In this document: positions 4,539-5,383 of the stretch, in pieces
Position numbering within the stretch: the first letter of the stretch is position 1
Layout: each line of letters begins with the position of its first letter
Source of the DNA: Actinomycetota bacterium
Lineage (GTDB): Bacteria; Actinomycetota; Thermoleophilia; Gaiellales; Gaiellaceae
Assembly: GCA_013694685.1 (NCBI GenBank)
Contig: JACDBY010000391.1
Coordinates: 1-5,383 of the forward strand
Reading direction: 5' to 3'
DNA length: 5,383 nucleotides
The notes under the pieces: generated by a model
What the model was told of the DNA's origin: nothing
The model's database searches: none
Seen by the model: the letters and a program-made list of their open reading frames with translations, nothing else
Position numbers and translations under genes: made by a program

Positions 4539-5383
4539 GTGCGCCCCGTCGCCCTCGCAGCGGTCGCCGTCGCGGTCGTCGCACTCTGTGTCGATTCGAC
4601 ACAAGGTCGGGCTTCGCCCGAGCGGCTCACCGCCCAGGAGCGTCGCGCCGCGAGCGCCGAGGTGTTCGGTGGACTCGGAACGTGGATCGACATCTACGAC
4701 ACCGCGCTCTACCGCACGCCGAACGCGACCGCGGCACGGCTCGCCGCGCGCGGGGTCCGGACGGCGTGGATCGAGACCGCGAACGACCGCTCGACGGTCG
4801 ACGTCGTCGAGCCGAGTGGGCTCGGCCGGCTCGTCGACGCGCTGCACACCCAGGGGATCGAGGTGGTCGCGTGGTACCTCCCGGGTCACGACAAGCCGGC
4901 CCGCGACCTCCGGCGCGCCCGGGCGATGCTCTCGTTCGTCACGCAGACGGGCGGTCGCTTCGACGGCGTCGCGCTCGACATCGAGTCGCTCCGCGAGAAG
5001 AACGTGCCACGCCGGACAGCGAGGATGCTCGACCTTCTCACGCGTCTCCGGTCGGCGGCGGGCGCGACGCCCGTGGCTGCGATCACATACCCGCCGCGCG
5101 CTTTCGAGCGCCACCTGAGCTGGTGGCCGAGCTTTCCGTGGGCGGAGATCGCGACGCAGGTCGACGCGTTCGCGCCGATGCTCTACACAGGCGGCGGCTT
5201 CCCGGGCTACGACGCGACGTACGGCTATGTCGCCCGCTCGCTCCGTCTCCTGCGGTCGGCGGTCGGACGGCCGATCGTCGTGCACGCGGCGGGGGGCGTC
5301 GCGAACCGGATGAACGCCGACGAGCTGAAGGCGTTCTCCGACGCAGTCCTCGACGACGGCAGGATCACGGGCTGGAGCCTCTA
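4539..5383 (+). CDS. Secreted TIM-barrel glycoside hydrolase-like protein (3' end outside window)
   Basis: From GTG 4539 the frame stays open to the window edge (281 codons) with strong G/C-ending codons. Residues 1-17 form a Sec-type signal sequence (MRPVALAAVAVAVVALC), with cleavage possibly near the RA-S at 24-26; the VVALC is not a proper lipobox. The mature part alternates strands and helices like a (beta/alpha)8 barrel: GTWIDIYD (47-54), GVRTAWIET (72-80), GIEVVAWYLPGHD (106-118), RFDGVALDIES (140-150), PVAAITYPP (178-186), VDAFAPMLYTGG (208-219), RPIVVHAAGG (244-253). DGVALDIE resembles the DG-x-D-x-D-x-E catalytic strand of GH18-like barrels, with alanine for the middle Asp, and Glu149 as possible acid. 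The exact family is uncertain. No good Shine-Dalgarno precedes the GTG, so the start is the least certain part. Confidence 0.8.
   Translation, partial: MRPVALAAVAVAVVALCVDSTQGRASPERLTAQERRAASAEVFGGLGTWIDIYDTALYRTPNATAARLAARGVRTAWIETANDRSTVDVVEPSGLGRLVDALHTQGIEVVAWYLPGHDKPARDLRRARAMLSFVTQTGGRFDGVALDIESLREKNVPRRTARMLDLLTRLRSAAGATPVAAITYPPRAFERHLSWWPSFPWAEIATQVDAFAPMLYTGGGFPGYDATYGYVARSLRLLRSAVGRPIVVHAAGGVANRMNADELKAFSDAVLDDGRITGWSL

Noticed and set aside
4216..5118. 300-aa plus-strand open frame
   Set aside because: Its first part is antisense to the 53-aa membrane protein and the rest is an Arg/Ser-rich shadow of the secreted barrel gene.
4485..5285. 266-aa minus-strand open frame
   Set aside because: It is Arg/Glu-rich and low in motifs, the antisense shadow of the secreted barrel gene, whose frame shows signal peptide and barrel strands.

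Overview
The window is GC-rich, with real genes strongly preferring G or C at third codon positions, GTG and TTG starts, and TAGGNT-like -10 hexamers. Together with the protein types (DUF2188, a flavodoxin-family protein, a secreted TIM-barrel hydrolase-like protein) this suggests a high-GC actinobacterium, possibly of the soil or aquatic Thermoleophilia type. The lineage is an inference from composition and general resemblance.

Layout. Left block (1-1993): the last 24 codons of an upstream gene overlap the start of a flavodoxin/FMN-reductase-like gene (71-826). Directly after it lies a broken gene (830-1404) for a small soluble domain followed by two membrane helices, interrupted by an in-frame TGA and a later frameshift. 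Next come a DUF2188 gene (1491-1718), whose Shine-Dalgarno sits in one arm of a perfect 10-bp inverted repeat, and an ATGA-coupled hypothetical gene (1715-1993). Middle block (1994-4075): coding density drops and codon use is less biased. It holds two stretches with no convincing gene, one orphan ORF (about 2424-2723), and two tandem overlapping paralogues (3095-3451 and 3444-3812) that share a C-x-C-G-x3-C motif and a downstream histidine. It ends in the C-terminal stub of a tyrosine recombinase (about 3888-4007), just off the 3' end of a minus-strand tRNA-Gly(CCC) gene (4076-4148). This arrangement looks like the decayed remnant of an element integrated at the tRNA. Right block (4149-5383): the tRNA promoter region, a 53-aa two-helix membrane protein on the minus strand with a clear promoter and Shine-Dalgarno, and a divergent secreted TIM-barrel protein (4539 to the window end) that runs off the edge.

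How the genes relate: the left block reads as a loosely coupled plus-strand series of housekeeping or stress-type small proteins. I cannot assign a shared pathway. The most unusual material is the tandem cysteine-motif pair inside the putative tRNA-Gly remnant and the possible Shine-Dalgarno-sequestering leader before the DUF2188 gene. I found no CRISPR array, rRNA, complete insertion sequence or complete multi-gene system.
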